From Austropuccinia psidii (taxonomy: Eukaryota; Basidiomycota; Pucciniomycetes; Pucciniales; Sphaerophragmiaceae): DNA of 64,000 bases. Location: NCBI GenBank assembly GCA_023105745.1, contig JALGQZ010000002.1, positions 76,921,285-76,985,284 of the forward strand. Reading direction: 5' to 3'. Under the pieces are notes generated by a model. It was not told the DNA's origin. It searched no databases and saw only the letters and a list, made by a program, of their open reading frames with translations. Of this stretch, positions 1 through 11,155 are shown one piece after another (positions within the stretch are counted from its first letter, which is position 1; each line of letters begins with the position of its first letter). A program made the translations under genes and the position numbers.

Positions 1-321
1 CAAAGACTTGGGAGAAGTTCCCACTCTTGCTGTTTGGCGGCCATAAACCAGTTCTTGTACTGACACTGGTAAATCTCCACTGCTGCCTGTTGGAAATGAT
101 TCAGGTCTAACAACAATAGCAGTTATTTCAGCTTCTGGACTCTCAAGAAGAGGTTCAAAGGTGCTGGCTAACCTTTGAGAACTGGTGGAAGTTCTGGCAT
201 CCTCCATTTGTGCCTCTCCTCTGGGCTGACATTATTGTCTTTTTGATTTGTGACTGGAATGTCCTGGTCCAGATCCATTTGATTGGATGGAGTAGTTACT
301 TCCACTTCTAGTAGGAGTCAT
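1..321 (-). pseudogene. Ty3-F gag, N-terminal part (broken, runs off the window)
   Basis: Start of a Ty3/gypsy Gag, the structural protein that packages element RNA. The ATG is at 321-319. The next 29 codons read as a Ser/Gly/Lys-rich leader (MTPTRSGSNYSIQSNGSG...), then a TAA at 234-232 breaks the frame. The same frame continues openly to base 1 with ...ARTSTSSQRLASTF and ...VSVQELVYG. From memory this matches the N-terminus of a very abundant Gag in the myrtle rust genome; I did not check it. The rest of gag-pol would lie left of the window. It belongs with the minus-strand LTR at 1023-3165. Confidence 0.75.
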
Positions 322-486
322 TTCACGTCAATTTTAAGAAAAAATAGACTAAGAATGGATTGAATTCACCTGCTGGACCTCTAAAGGGCTCTTTGGTTAT
401 TAAACCCCTTGGTGCTGGGCTGGTTTGAATTTCAATACTAGACTCTGAGGCTTCAGAGTCTGAAGAGCTGTCTCTAATTGATGAAA
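322..486 (-). other. Open leader segment with a splice-acceptor-like 5' edge
   Basis: Between the Ty3-F LTR and the gag ATG, the minus strand has an open, coding-looking stretch. It is rich in Ser, Glu and Pro (reads ...SSDSEASESSIEIQTSP..., then ...GLITKEPFRGPAGEFNPF) and ends at a TGA about 322-324. It starts just after a pyrimidine-rich TTTTTCTCTAG on the minus strand (about 487-497), which resembles a 3' splice site. It could be a spliced leader exon of the element or a captured host exon. No donor was identified. Confidence 0.3.
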
Positions 487-1022
487 CTAGAGAAAAATAA
501 AAATATAAGTTATTTTATCAAACAATAAAAATAACTTATAAACTCAACGTATTGAATAAAGTTGTTTTAATGTAATTTATGGCAAATTACGTCAAAAATA
601 AAGAAAAAATGTCTAAGATAAAAGAAAAATGTTTTTAGTAAAGATTTTTTATTTTTTATTTTCTTTAAAGAAATAATAATTATGCAATTAACAAGTTTAT
701 TAATCAAAATTGTATTATTATTCACTTTATACTAGAATAACTCAAAGAATAAATTTCAAGTCTGTGATGAGAAAAAGCCACTAGTTAGACAAAAGAAATT
801 TATTCCAAGTCACTCAATAGTATATTGTTTCAAACAATATTCTTAAGAAAAAATAACTTTATTAATATTATAAAGATTATTTATAAGGGATAAGTCCCAA
901 AAAAGCCAATATTAAGATAAATATGGAAATTGTACGTCAAAAAACAGTAAAATAAGGTCTAGAATATGATTTATGTCCCTAAAATTGGTTAAAATCACGG
1001 CCAGGCCCCCAAATGAAACGTT
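487..1022 (-). other. Ty3-F 5' leader, AT-rich, no gene seen
   Basis: Untranslated leader between the LTR end (1023) and the gag region. It is strongly AT-rich with no open frame of note. Just outside the LTR the sense strand reads AACGTTTCATTTGGGGGCC, where the primer-binding site should lie. It does not begin with the usual TGG. Confidence 0.45.
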
Positions 1023-3165
1023 TGTCTATGAAACTCTTGATAATAGTGTCAAAATCAAGAGTACTATGACTGTCCTCAGTAGAAATATATAATATAATAA
1101 AATATTATAACCACAAATTTAAATATAATTATTGAAAATAATTATATATAAAAAAATAAATTTAATTATTATTATAAAAATATAATAATTATAATAAATT
1201 ATAATTATTCTTTTACTGTTATAGTCACTGACAGTTATAACAATAAGAAGTGTAAAGCTCTTAATGAGACAATTACACATGGAAAATATGAATATTAACT
1301 ACTTATAAATAAAATAAATATTATTTTTAAAAGAATTAAACACACACTGTGCAGAAATAATTCTTATAGAATAAAAATTCTATATAAAAAAACTAATACT
1401 AGATAAAAAATATAGACCTTTAGAGAAAAACCTACTTATAATATTTATTTAATACAACAAGTCAAACCACAACAGTTATTATATTAAGTAATAATTATAA
1501 GTTAAAAACACGCCAAAAATCAATAATTTTAAAGATAAAACAACTTTTTATAATAAAAATTAAGATTAAAGAGTTTTTGAGAGGAATTCGTGGATTTTAA
1601 AAGATATTTGAGATGATTTAATTTTATATAATAAAATATATTATTGGTGATTACAACAATAATCTAAATTCTATGATTTCAATTCTTTAATTTTAATAAA
1701 TAAAGAATAAAATAACTTAAGAATTTTTTTAATAATAAGATTTTCTATTTAATAAAACTTTACCTGTTTAAATTTCTAATATGATTGGATTGATAATTGA
1801 TGATGGACAAAAACAGTTATGAAAAGACTCTTTTTATGTCTTCAGAGCACCTCTGATGATTCATAATGGATATAGAGGGCGTTCTCAGGTCAAAACTGAA
1901 AAACCATGCTTAAAAAAAAAGCTCTTAACTTAAGGTAACTTAATTTTAATTCCAATTTAAAGTTAACAGGGTTATTCTTAACTCCAAGTAACTTTAATCC
2001 TCATTTAAACTAATTATTTTAAGTTTTTAATATAGATAAACTTATTTATATTAAAGTTCATCACATGAACAACTTAGAAATAGAGTTTCAAGCAGAAATC
2101 TTTTAAAGTCAATTTTTAATTAATTTTTAAAGAAATTATAATTTTCTTTGAGCTTTAATTAAAAGAGTAGGTTTCCAGGCTAATTACCCAGGAAATTTAT
2201 TTATAAAAGATGCTTAAAATTTAATTTATATGTAGATACTATTAAATTGTAGGCTTTGTGAAACTTTCAAGCAAATCCATTAAGAATTGGATTTTTAATG
2301 AATTTTTGAAGTTATTGCTATTTTTCCATGTAAAATAGCAATACACACTAAACCTTAAGTTTTGATAAGGCTTTAATGCTTGTAACCTTAAAGTTTTAAG
2401 CTTATTTAAGCTTTGACAGTTCTTAAAACCTTGAATTCAAGCCTGCATATTGGGATTTACCCTCTGGCAGCTTGAAATTTCTGTCTAATTTGGGATAAAA
2501 CCAGTTTAAACTTTAATGTTGGATCAAAGTCTAATCTTAAAGTTTAAGTAAGGTTGAAAATCCTCCAATACAGGTGGACAACCTTCATTTAATCCTTGCA
2601 GATCCAAAAATTTGGGTACCCCACTCTATTTGGTCTTTTTCCTTTGTCCCACCTTTTGGCGTGGATTTTGCCCTTTTTTTATTTAAAGCCATACTATGGC
2701 CTTAAACCCTTTTAAATTGAGCTCACGCAGGATTTACATTTTGTATGGCAAATCCTTAGCCAATTCAGTAAATATACACCACACCTCAATTTTAACTAAA
2801 ATTTTGCTAAGTTTGCATAAACCTGATGCAACTTTAAATCTAAGCTTATTCAAGCTTAAATATAACAATTTTAAAAAAATGTTAAAAAAGTTACATTAGT
2901 ACTGTGAGATTCTTAAATCTTCTAATAACATAAGAAATAAGTGTTTTTGGGTATAACACCTTATGGATGTACCCTAGTTTATTTTTGGTGTAGAATCCAA
3001 AATGACATAATATTTATAACTTTGTTCATCCAAAAAAAATTTATACTTATTTTTTGTTATTTTTTATTTTAAATTCAATTAAAAAGTCTATTGAAGACAA
3101 ATTTAACTGTGTATAAAGCTATTTGTGGCCTTATGGGTATGTTATACATACCTCACAGGCTCACA
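1023..3165 (-). repeat. Ty3-F 5' LTR (TGTGAGCC family, about 2.1 kb)
   Basis: On the minus strand this reads TGTGAGCCTGTGAGG... at 3165 and ends ...TTTCATAGACA at 1023. The ends match two other copies in the window: the 5' end also occurs at 6927 (minus) and 7304 (plus), and the 3' end at 18832. The internal tract around 'CAGTCATAGTACT' is shared with 18780-18832. It abuts the RNase H coding remnant at 3166, so this element inserted into Ty3-E. The other target-site copy (expected CCCTT) lies left of the window. No host gene is seen in these 2.1 kb; small open frames here are chance. Confidence 0.8.
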
Positions 3166-5254
3166 CCCTTCACCAGAGACAAATTGTGGATGGTGAACCA
3201 AGAGAGGGAGTAATATGTTACATCTCTAGGCAACTGAAAGATTCAGAAGCCAGGTATGGGGCCACCCAGACTGAATGTCTATGCTTAGTCTGGGCTCTGG
3301 AGAAACTTGATTATTATTTGGAGGGTGCAGTCTTTGAAGTCTACACAGCCTGCAAAGCCTTGAAATCTTTAATAAACATGAAGACTACCAATAGACACAT
3401 GTTGAGGTGTCAAATAGCCATCCAAGAGTATAGAGGGAACATGGCCATCATATAAAAAGAAGGTAAAAGTCATACCAATGCAGATTCCTTCAGCAGATGG
3501 TCATTGGATAATTTCAAAAGCAACACAGCTTATGACCCTGAAGTAGCAGCCAAGATCCCTATCCATTTCATGGAAATAGACAGGAAGAAAACCCCACATT
3601 TTCTGAATGGGTACCAGAAAGTGGTACCCTAGAGAGTGGAAACACTTATTAAGAAGGAAAAGAAACTCACATATTGGGAATATTTTCCTCAGAACTTCAC
3701 ACTGAACTCTTCAATGCAGTGATGAAGACATATGCCAAACACAAACAGTGTGGCATATTGTTGCAACTCCTTTAACAAAAATACAGCAGCCCAGAGCTGG
3801 AATCCCAGTTAGAGGAACCCTGGTTGAGGGACTATAAGGACAATAAATTTTTCCTTATAGATGGACTGCTCTACCATAGAGAGAAGGACACTAGTGCACT
3901 GACAATAATAGACAGAGACTACATATCCTTGATCCTGCAGGAGTGCCATGACTGCCCCTATATGGGACACATGAGTGAAGACAGGACTAAGGAGAGGATA
4001 GCAAGAACTGCTTGGTGGCCCAAATGGGAACAAGAATTGAGTGAATAAATCAACACTTGTGAAAGATGCCAAAATGAAAACAGGGAGCATAGGAAGAAAT
4101 ATGAGTTACTTCAACATATGGAAGATCCCAAACACCCATGGGAAACCATCAACATGGACTGGGTTACAGGACTTGTCCCAGGAGGCAAAGAAAACTTAAA
4201 TGCCTGCTTAATAATAGTTGATAGGTTCAGCAAGAGTATGAGGTGCCTACCATGTCACAAGGAGGACACAGCCATGGATACTGCTCTGTTATTTTGGAAT
4301 AGCATAATATCTACCTGTGGAGTCCCAAAAATCATCATTAGTGATAAGGACCCAAAGTTCAAGCCTGAATTTTGGAAAAACTTGTATGACATGCTTGACA
4401 CCAAGCTTGCATTTTCCACAGCTTACCATCCACAAACAGATGGATTAGCTGAAAGGATGATCCAGACAATGGAGGACATCCTTAGAATATTCTGTGCCTA
4501 TGGCTTGGAATACAAGGACCATGAAAGATACACCCATGACTGGGTTACCCTTTAACCAGCTGTCCAGCTGGCTTATAATACAAGTCAGCACTCTACCACA
4601 GGAAAAACACCTGCACTGGTAGAGAAAGGGTGGAATCCCCTATTTCCTGTAGCTCACTTGAAGAAAAATCTTTTGAACATCCACCCCACAGCCAAAGATT
4701 TCCATGACATGTGGAAGAGGGATTGTGAAACAGCTGCCAAATGCATAGCTGTGGCAAAAGAATACCCTAAGCAGAGGTGGGACAAATCACACATGGAACC
4801 TGACTTTAAAGAAGGGGACCAAGTGTTAGTGTCTACACTAAACTTTAATAATCTCAAAGGACCTGAGAAAATGAGATACTAATTTTTAGGGGCCTTCACT
4901 ATCATTAAATTGATAGGGGAAAAGGCAGTGGAAGTCAAACTCACAGAAGAATTTTCTAGGAAAGACCCGGTGTTTCCAGTGAGTTTAGTCAAGCCATAAT
5001 TCCAGACAGAGCAGGATATATTTCCCTCAAGGAAGAAGAACCCATCACCACAAATAGTGGCAGTGGAGGATTCCCCTGTAGCAGTAAAGAAAATCATCAA
5101 GTCCAGGAAGATCAGACTTAATGGTAAGGATCAAAGACAGTACTTAGTCAGATTCAAGAACCAGACAGCTGACAAAGACAAGTGGCTGGCAGAAGATGCC
5201 ATACCAGATGGGAACCTTCATTTAAGGAGATTCAGAGCCTCTAGGAGGACTTGA
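3166..5254 (+). pseudogene. Ty3-E pol fragment: RNase H, integrase, chromodomain
   Basis: The 3' half of a Ty3/gypsy polyprotein, cut at its 5' end inside RNase H by the Ty3-F LTR. RNase H (3166-3630) shows [16 protein letters not shown] and [17 protein letters not shown] frameshift near 3640-3820 leads into integrase: an HHCC zinc finger (H...H in the 3940-3970 region, C-x2-C as CERCQ near 4060), then the catalytic core with the DDE residues in [15 protein letters not shown] and [13 protein letters not shown]-terminal chromodomain (5060-5254, ending ...LHLRRFRASRRT) would tether the integrase to chromatin. In-frame TAA codons near 4046, 4553, 4880 and 4997 show it is dead. It belongs to a different family from Ty3-A, -B and -C. 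Confidence 0.88.
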
Positions 5255-5281
5255 AAGTCTCATCAATTATGAGACTTTTCT

Positions 5282-5293
5282 AGAGGGAGGGTA
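5282..5293 (+). promoter_or_regulatory. Polypurine tract of Ty3-E
   Basis: The purine run AGAGGGAGGGTA immediately precedes the 3' LTR. It primes plus-strand DNA synthesis in LTR elements. It lies about 28 nt after the chromodomain stop, as expected. Confidence 0.75.
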
Positions 5294-6540
5294 TTTCAGC
5301 CTGTGACTCAAAACCGGAGCACAAGCATGACAGCCAAATACCATAAACCAATGGTAAAGCCACAATACCACCAAAACATGGATCTGAGCCAAATTAGCTC
5401 AGAAGGTATCAAACAAAAGAGGAAACTCACACATTTCCAAATATAAAAGTACCATCATCATATGACAAAGAATAACAAAGTTGTTGCTGAGCATAAACCT
5501 TAAGTTTCACCTTGCATCTGAAATACAGAGAAGATACTTAACCCCATCAAGTGGGTCTTCAAAATGAAGCTCTAAGTCAGGGCTATCTAATGGTACCAGC
5601 CAAACTGAGCTAGCACCAGTATTACAGAAGTTATGGCTAAATTCAGGCCAAATAAGGGTGATTGAAATATTCACCTCTCATCTAACTTCTACCGTTTTAG
5701 TGTGAGATACCCAAAGTGGTGTCTTTTTGGAAAGGGAAAAATCAGGGCTATCTTATGGTGCCATTTATTTTCCCATTTCCCATCTAGAACAGATGTTATG
5801 AGGCAAATAAGCCCAATACAGCCTTTTGCCTAAAACACACATATGTACAGAAATCTTTTACATGGCATACCTTTTCCATATTTAATGATAAACATATCAA
5901 CTGAGGTACCATTGTGTATGACATACAGGGATACACACTGAACCAATTTTGAGGTTGATATCTCAAAAACTGACAAGGGTATGGCTGTTTTAAGGTCAAA
6001 ATCCCACAGTTTGGCCAATACAGCCTTGCCATGGGATAATATCCCATAGCTATAATTATGAGATGTCAAACAGACAAAGAAGCTTGTTTTTACTTCAATA
6101 CCTCATATTTCATTCAATAATGGGGTCCCATACAGGTTCTGTACAGAATTCTGCACGTCATACACGTCAGAATCAGGCTATGTGGTCCCCAGATGAGAGT
6201 TTTCACCCTGTATTGGTGAAAACTGCCAAGATCTGGTTTCAAAACCACATCTGATCCCAATAAAAGCTATACAGGTCTTTTGCAAACCACAAGCCTGTCC
6301 TAGAGAGTGAAAAACCTTCACTTCCTCTATGTGCAAAGGTCTAGCAGCCTTTTCACTCCATTTAAGGGTAAAAGGAGGCCTTTTCATTCCAGAAAAGGAA
6401 TCCCCATCCTGATCTTAAATTCCTACATATTAAAACTGTCAAAAATGGTCATACCCTTGGAAAATAACCAGGTTATACTTTCAACTTAAGTATTATAGCT
6501 CTTATTATAGTAATCCAATTGGTAAGACTGCACCCAGGGC
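5294..6540 (+). repeat. Ty3-E 3' LTR, right end lost
   Basis: Starts TTTCAGCCTGTGACTC (first bases mutated from TGTCAGCC) directly after the polypurine tract. A diverged copy in the same orientation lies at 30738 onward; blocks such as 'GGTTTCAAAACCACA' and 'CTTGGAAAATAA' are shared. Similarity stops near 6530-6540, where it meets a reversed fragment of the TGTGAGCC LTR. The true end was therefore lost by insertion or rearrangement. No gene is seen. Confidence 0.7.
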
Positions 6541-6927
6541 TTGCACAACACTATTCTTAGTTTATGTGTAGCATGGAATTTCTCATATTCCCATTATTTT
6601 AGTGTGGAATTGAGAAAAAAAATTCACAATTCTTTTATATGGTATTGATGATGTGGTATTGAAGTATTTTCCATATTACCACCTCTTAGACTTGATTTAA
6701 GCTTATTCACTCTGTGGATTTACCCTAGGTGAATTTTTGTGTTGCATCCAAATCCGGCCTTAAATCCATGGGTTTACTTACTCACAAAAGAGTTATTCAT
6801 CTTTTCTGAAATAAAAAATGATGAATTTCGAATATATGCATAAATTATGGGTTATGCATAGTTCAGAATTTCTTTTAAAAATAGTTGTGGCCTATTTGGG
6901 TATGTAAAATATACCTCAAGGCTCACA
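6541..6927 (-). repeat. Fragment of a TGTGAGCC-family LTR (minus)
   Basis: The reverse complement starts TGTGAGCCTTGAGGTATA at 6927 and follows the Ty3-G LTR (7304-7511, then 17125 on) for about 390 bp before diverging near 6545. It faces the Ty3-G LTR across 6928-7303, making an inverted pair. Confidence 0.7.
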
Positions 6928-7303
6928 TGTTTCCTTTAAGGAGCCCAACTATTTTAACTGTATGACCAGTGGAACAGATTGAAGACAAAAAGATAATGAC
7001 ATTCAATAAAGAAAGGGGACTTACAGGTAAAATCAAAGAGAATATCTTGTCAGATATAGAAATCCAGTACATATAGATGAATGGCTGGAAGAGTCAGAAA
7101 TACCTGAATAATACAAACTCTTGAGAAAATTTAGGAATAAAAAAAGGCACAAAGGCTCAATATTTTTATAAATGTGCTTTAAATCAATTGATCTGAGTAA
7201 TTGAGAGAGTTTTGAAATTGGACATTGACCCCCTTTGAGGCCTTTTTCTTCTTAATATCATTAATAAAGCTGTAGTAGAATTTTATTTTTTGGTGGGAGG
7301 GAA
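6928..7303 (+). pseudogene. Ty3-G chromodomain tail, 3' UTR and polypurine tract
   Basis: Decayed 3' end of another chromovirus. Around 7070-7160 one frame reads DEWLEESEIPE, a stop, then YKLLRKFRNKKRHK. This matches the end of the chromodomain seen at 5200-5254 (...DKWLAEDAIPDG...LRRFRASRR). The rest is short 3' UTR, then the polypurine run GGTGGGAGGGAA (7292-7303) directly before the LTR. All coding sequence upstream is missing. Confidence 0.7.
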
Positions 7304-7511
7304 TGTGAGCCTTGAGGTATACTTTACATACCAAAATAGGGGACAATCAATATTGAAGTTAATATTGAACTATTCATAACCCATACGTCATGAATATATC
7401 CAAAATTAATCATTTTTAATTTCAGAAAAGATGCACAACTTTTTTGTTAGTAAGTAAATCCATTGATTTAAGGCCAAATTTGGATTCTACCCAAATTCTC
7501 ACCCAGGGTAG
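7304..7511 (+). repeat. Ty3-G 3' LTR, first part (split by Ty3-A)
   Basis: Begins TGTGAGCCTTGAGG after a polypurine tract and runs to the Ty3-A insertion at 7512. The last five bases, GGTAG (7507-7511), are the target-site duplication, repeated at 17120-17124. The LTR resumes at 17125. Confidence 0.85.
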
Positions 7512-7846
7512 TGTCACAACCACAAAGAATGACGTTCCTCCATTGGTGTTGCGGCAATTCCAACCTGGGATCAAGTTGGGGCCAATTGGCCACACCATAT
7601 CTTTATGGCCAATTTGGCCCCTTCTGGTGCTCTATGGCACTTTGGCTATATCACTATTCCCTGGCCGTTTATGACCTCAGGCCATATCCTGCAATCATTG
7701 GCCTCCTTTTCCAATTCTTATATCCCCAACCCCTAGGCTTCTATCTTATTTTTGAGCCTGGGGGGTCTCTCTGTCTCCTATGGTGTTCTGGACCCCCTAG
7801 CCCTCATCATTGCTTTTGGGCACACCCTTTTCATTAGGGGGGTCCT

Positions 7847-7878
7847 GGTCTAAATGGCCTTTTTGGGCCATTTAGGCC
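7847..7878. repeat. GGCC hairpin in the LTR
   Basis: Inverted repeat with arms near GGCCTAAATGGCC and GGCCATTTAGGCC around a short T/G-rich loop. It is present in every LTR of the Ty3-A/B/C family here, for example 15843-15874. In the minus-strand copies it sits beside a variable GC-rich palindromic segment. Confidence 0.75.
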
Positions 7879-8172
7879 CCTTTTGGCCTAATTCAATGAC
7901 GCCAAAAGGGGCCAAAGGGGGAAGCCCATTAGCCCCCAAACCACAATTGGGCCCACCTGAGCCAATATTGGCCCCAAATTCCATCAAAATCCAAAATGGC
8001 CATAAGACCCTCAGGACCCAATTTTGGCCAATAATCACCATGGACCATTTTTTCAGCCCATGGCCTCTGGAACCACCAGAGGCCACCAGATCAGCTCAGC
8101 TCAATCTTTCCCCTCACCTTAAGGGGAATTCTTCTACTCCTACATGCACCCTGTACTCAAGGTTGCAGGAGT

Positions 8173-8206
8173 GGTGCATATATGGTATTATATACCATTA
8201 TGCACC
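8173..8206. repeat. Conserved AT palindrome in the LTR
   Basis: The arms GGTGCATA... and ...TATGCACC fold around TATTATATA to give a near-perfect 34-bp inverted repeat. It is kept in all LTR copies of this family (for example 44074-44107) and in weaker form near 63895-63930. Its position about 0.5 kb upstream of the proposed RNA start makes it a candidate regulator-binding site rather than the core promoter. Confidence 0.7.
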
Positions 8207-8647
8207 ATTTTTGCTCAGCAATTTAATGTCCCAATTCCATCTTTCCAAATCAAGGTCCCAAAATCCAACGCCCATTTCTAAAGAGGATTTCTTAACTCAT
8301 CAGGCTGGAAATCAGAAGACCACTCAAGGATCCCAATCACCTGGCCCTGCAGGAGTTGGGTTGGCAATTTCATTCAGGATTATTCCAAGGGCATTCTCAG
8401 AGGGTATGCATCATTTCAATCAGTTGTCAAGGCATCAAGTATTTCAATACTCCTTGGACAACTCAATTGGTCCATACAGGCATCAATCAATCAACCTGTA
8501 TGTACTTGGTTCAATTGGGCCAATTCATATTCCAATGCCGGAATCCAGTCACACAGTTCAAGATTCAAGATGTCCAGATCTGTATTGACCCAATTCAGAC
8601 AATACAGCCGGTGACTCACCTTCCAGGATCAGTCCTTCAGCTTTTCA

Positions 8648-8702
8648 CATATACTGGCCACCTTTCAGCACCTGGGGACTTTTTCCCCAGTTAATTAATA
8701 TA
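8648..8702 (+). promoter_or_regulatory. Putative LTR core promoter and RNA 5' end / self-primer
   Basis: A TATA-like CATATA (8648-8653) lies 36 nt before AGTTAATTAATATA (8689-8702). The latter is an exact 14-nt reverse complement of 9096-9109, just outside the 5' LTR. In Tf1-type chromoviruses the RNA's own 5' end folds onto such a site to prime reverse transcription. Pairing stops exactly at 8689, which fits an RNA start there. The start site is inferred, not measured. Confidence 0.55.
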
Positions 8703-9094
8703 TTGGATTTATTATTATCTTGATTTTCTTTTACTTTATTAAAGTTAATACTGATAATCTTGAGTCAGTCATTCAGAACCTTTTGTCTTTTCTTCCTCGC
8801 CTGTCAGTGTATATTGGTGGTTGTATCTTTTACTAATTCCATTTCCTTTTCTGGCAGGTTGAAACAGTGAATTGAGGATTCACTTGGTTAGATTTTTGGC
8901 CTTTTCCTTCTTTTACTATCTTTTGCCTTTGGCTTCTTATCTTTTCTTTTTATCTTTGGCATACTTGTCTTTTCCCTTTCTTCTTCTTTAAAGAAATTAA
9001 TCTTTATTATTGCTTATATCTTTTGGAGCCCTCCAAGTGAGTTCTTGATTCCTGAGTGCCAGGCCCTCTTGCTTTCATAAAAGCCCCTGTGACA

Positions 9095-9848
9095 TTATAT
9101 TAATTAACTCATAATTTCTCTTCTGTTCATTCATTCTTATTTTTTAATTCATTCATTTCACTTCATCAAAATTATGACTCTTTAACATTTTATGATCTTA
9201 TGATTCATTGTCACCTCTCAATTGTCTCTCATTCATTTCTTCATTCTGAAAATTGAAAGCTGACCCCCCATTTTATCTTTTGTTTCCTTATTTTTGAAAA
9301 TCTTATCTCATATTTATTTTCATTCAATTCATCAAATCCCACGTATTCAGGCCTCATTATTGAAAATTCAAATTGATCTTTATCATCATTCAGACACGTC
9401 TTCACATCAAGATTCACATTTGATCTGTTCTTCAAGAATTTTTATTTATTCAAGAAGATCTCACTTGATTTTCATTTTGACTTATTTATTTGACATAAAT
9501 TGACATTGACCTCAAGGTAATTGATTTACCTGAAGATTTGATTTATTTTGCTGATTTTTCACATCAAGAATTTTGACATAAATTGATTTGCCTCAAGAAT
9601 TCATTTTGATTGATTGATTTTCTGCAAGATTTCGATTTTGATTGATTTGACTTATTTGATTCATTGACTTCAAGCTTTTATTTGATATTTAATTGATTGA
9701 TTTACCTTAAGATCTCATTTGTTTCATTGGTTATTGATTTTTCCTCAATATTTGATTTTGATTTGATCTTGAAGACTAATTCCATTTTGCCTCAAGTTGT
9801 TCATTCAAATTTTGATTCTTTTCATTTAAATTTTATTTTTATTCACTC
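9095..9848 (+). other. Ty3-A 5' leader with self-priming site
   Basis: Untranslated leader. It opens TTATATTAATTAACTC; bases 9096-9109 pair with the LTR at 8689-8702, and there is no TGG-type tRNA primer site. The remainder is low-complexity, full of TTGATT and TCAAGAT variants. No gene is supported. Confidence 0.65.
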
Positions 9849-11123
9849 ATGCCACTCCAACATTCACCTCCTGCAAGACAGACAAGATCTCAGGCCCGAA
9901 CTCAAGCTGTTCTCACTACAACCCCAAGGGCTCCTCTTGATGGTACCCCAGAAATTGCTCAACTGAGGGCCAAATTAGACAGAGGACCCATTTTGGAAGG
10001 AAGAGTGCCAAGAAGATCAAATTCTTTTTCAGGAGCAGTTGGCGGTTTTCCAGGCATGTCAAGGCCTATGTTTAGAGGTCCAGGTGAAGATGGTGAAGAG
10101 GAGGAGGAGAATTCTGTGGAAGAGGAAGGGTCTGATGGCACTGAGGCTGCTCTTGCTCCTGTGGGAGCATCTGAAGGCACCAGAGGACCAACTCTAGCCC
10201 AGTCATATCAGCCTGTCTCTCACCAGACTGAACCATCCTTATTGGCCATCATGCAGCAAATGACCCAAATTATGGCCAATCTTCAAGCAGCTGCATCTTC
10301 TGAAGTTTCCAGACCACCAGCCTTCAAGACTCAATCTATGAAGGCGCTGGAATGTTTTGATGGGACTCAACCCTTCAAAGTCAGAAGTTTCATTCAGTCT
10401 TGTCAACTTATCTTTCACAATGACCCGTAAAATTTCTCTCAAGACAGAAAGAAAGTTCTTTATGCCACTTCATTCTTAGTTGGCAGGGCTGCAAAATGGA
10501 TTGAGCCTTACCTTTCCAATCTCAATAATCAAGACTCAAGTTATCTTCTCAATTATTGGCCATTGTTTGAATCCCAACTCTTCACTCTATTTGGGGACCC
10601 AAATCAATTTAGAAAAGCTGAAGCAGAGTTGGATGGCCTCAGAATGAAAAAGGTGGGCATGTTTGCCTTATACATGGCCTATTTCAGGAGTTTGGTTTCA
10701 ATAATTGGAGATTTGGCTGAAAGGGCTCTTATTCATCATTTCAGGAAGGGTTTGGCCTCCCATCCTTCAAATATTGATTCTCTTCAACACTTAAGGGACC
10801 TCAGCCTGGAACTTGATACCAGGTACCATGAGAGGCAAAAGGAGAAGAAGCCTGAAGCCTCAAAGTCAAACTCTTCTCATCATCAAAATTCTTCAAGCTC
10901 AATTTCTAAGAAGAAGAATTTTCATTCTCAAAAGCGGGACAAGCCCCACTCTTCCTTGTTGAATAAGGACTTCAAATTGAAAGGTGCTGAAAAAGAAAGA
11001 AGAATCAAGGAGGGCTTGTGTACCTATTGTGGTGGGAAGAATAGTCTTTAGTCCTGTGTCAAAAGGCCTCAAAACAAGCTTACCCAACCGTCAGGCAGTT
11101 TCCCCAGCCAGGGAAAAGCCTGA
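9849..11123 (+). pseudogene. Ty3-A gag (stops inside)
   Basis: Gag of the Ty3-A/B/C family. The start MPLQHSPPARQTRSQ is conserved in Ty3-B and Ty3-C. An acidic Glu-rich stretch (residues about 80-100) is followed by the capsid-like core (ECFDGTQPFKVRSFIQSCQ...) and a basic tail with a zinc knuckle. In-frame stops lie at 10428-10430 and 11049-11051. Seven residues are missing after RKGLAS compared with Ty3-C. The knuckle reads CTYCGGKN..., where the others have His, so zinc binding is probably lost. The frame ends at TGA 11121-11123, six nt after the frameshift heptamer. Confidence 0.9.
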
Positions 11124-11155
11124 GTGAAGATCATGTTGTGTTCAATGGTCTTCAC
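11111..11155 (+). promoter_or_regulatory. -1 ribosomal frameshift signal, gag to pol (Ty3-A)
   Basis: Slippery heptamer G GGA AAA (11111-11117) sits in phase with gag, then a 6-nt spacer holding the gag TGA. An 11-bp stem follows (GTGAAGATCAT 11124-11134 with ATGGTCTTCAC 11145-11155, one U-G pair) closed by a 10-nt loop. Slipping -1 leads straight into the protease frame. The same layout is at 24969-25013 and 49251-49295. Part of the loop (GTTGTG) could pair with CACAAT at 11172-11177 as a pseudoknot, but that sequence is also self-palindromic. Confidence 0.8.

Larger units (their letters stand above)
7512..9094 (+). repeat. Ty3-A 5' LTR (1583 bp)
   Basis: TGTCACAACC...CCTGTGACA with 7-bp inverted ends TGTCACA/TGTGACA. 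Notable parts: a GGCC-rich hairpin at 7847-7878, a palindromic AT tract at 8173-8206, a TATA-like CATATA at 8648-8653, and the proposed RNA start at 8689. Open frames inside it are not believed to be genes. Confidence 0.93.

Noticed and set aside
2696..2899. Small frame (67 codons) in the first 3 kb
   Set aside because: Inside the Ty3-F LTR and not conserved in the Ty3-G copy of the same LTR.
7854..8588. Long open frame (about 244 codons) on the plus strand
   Set aside because: It lies wholly inside the Ty3-A 5' LTR and recurs, shifted and broken, in the other LTR copies. It has low-complexity Pro/Gly composition and no domain.
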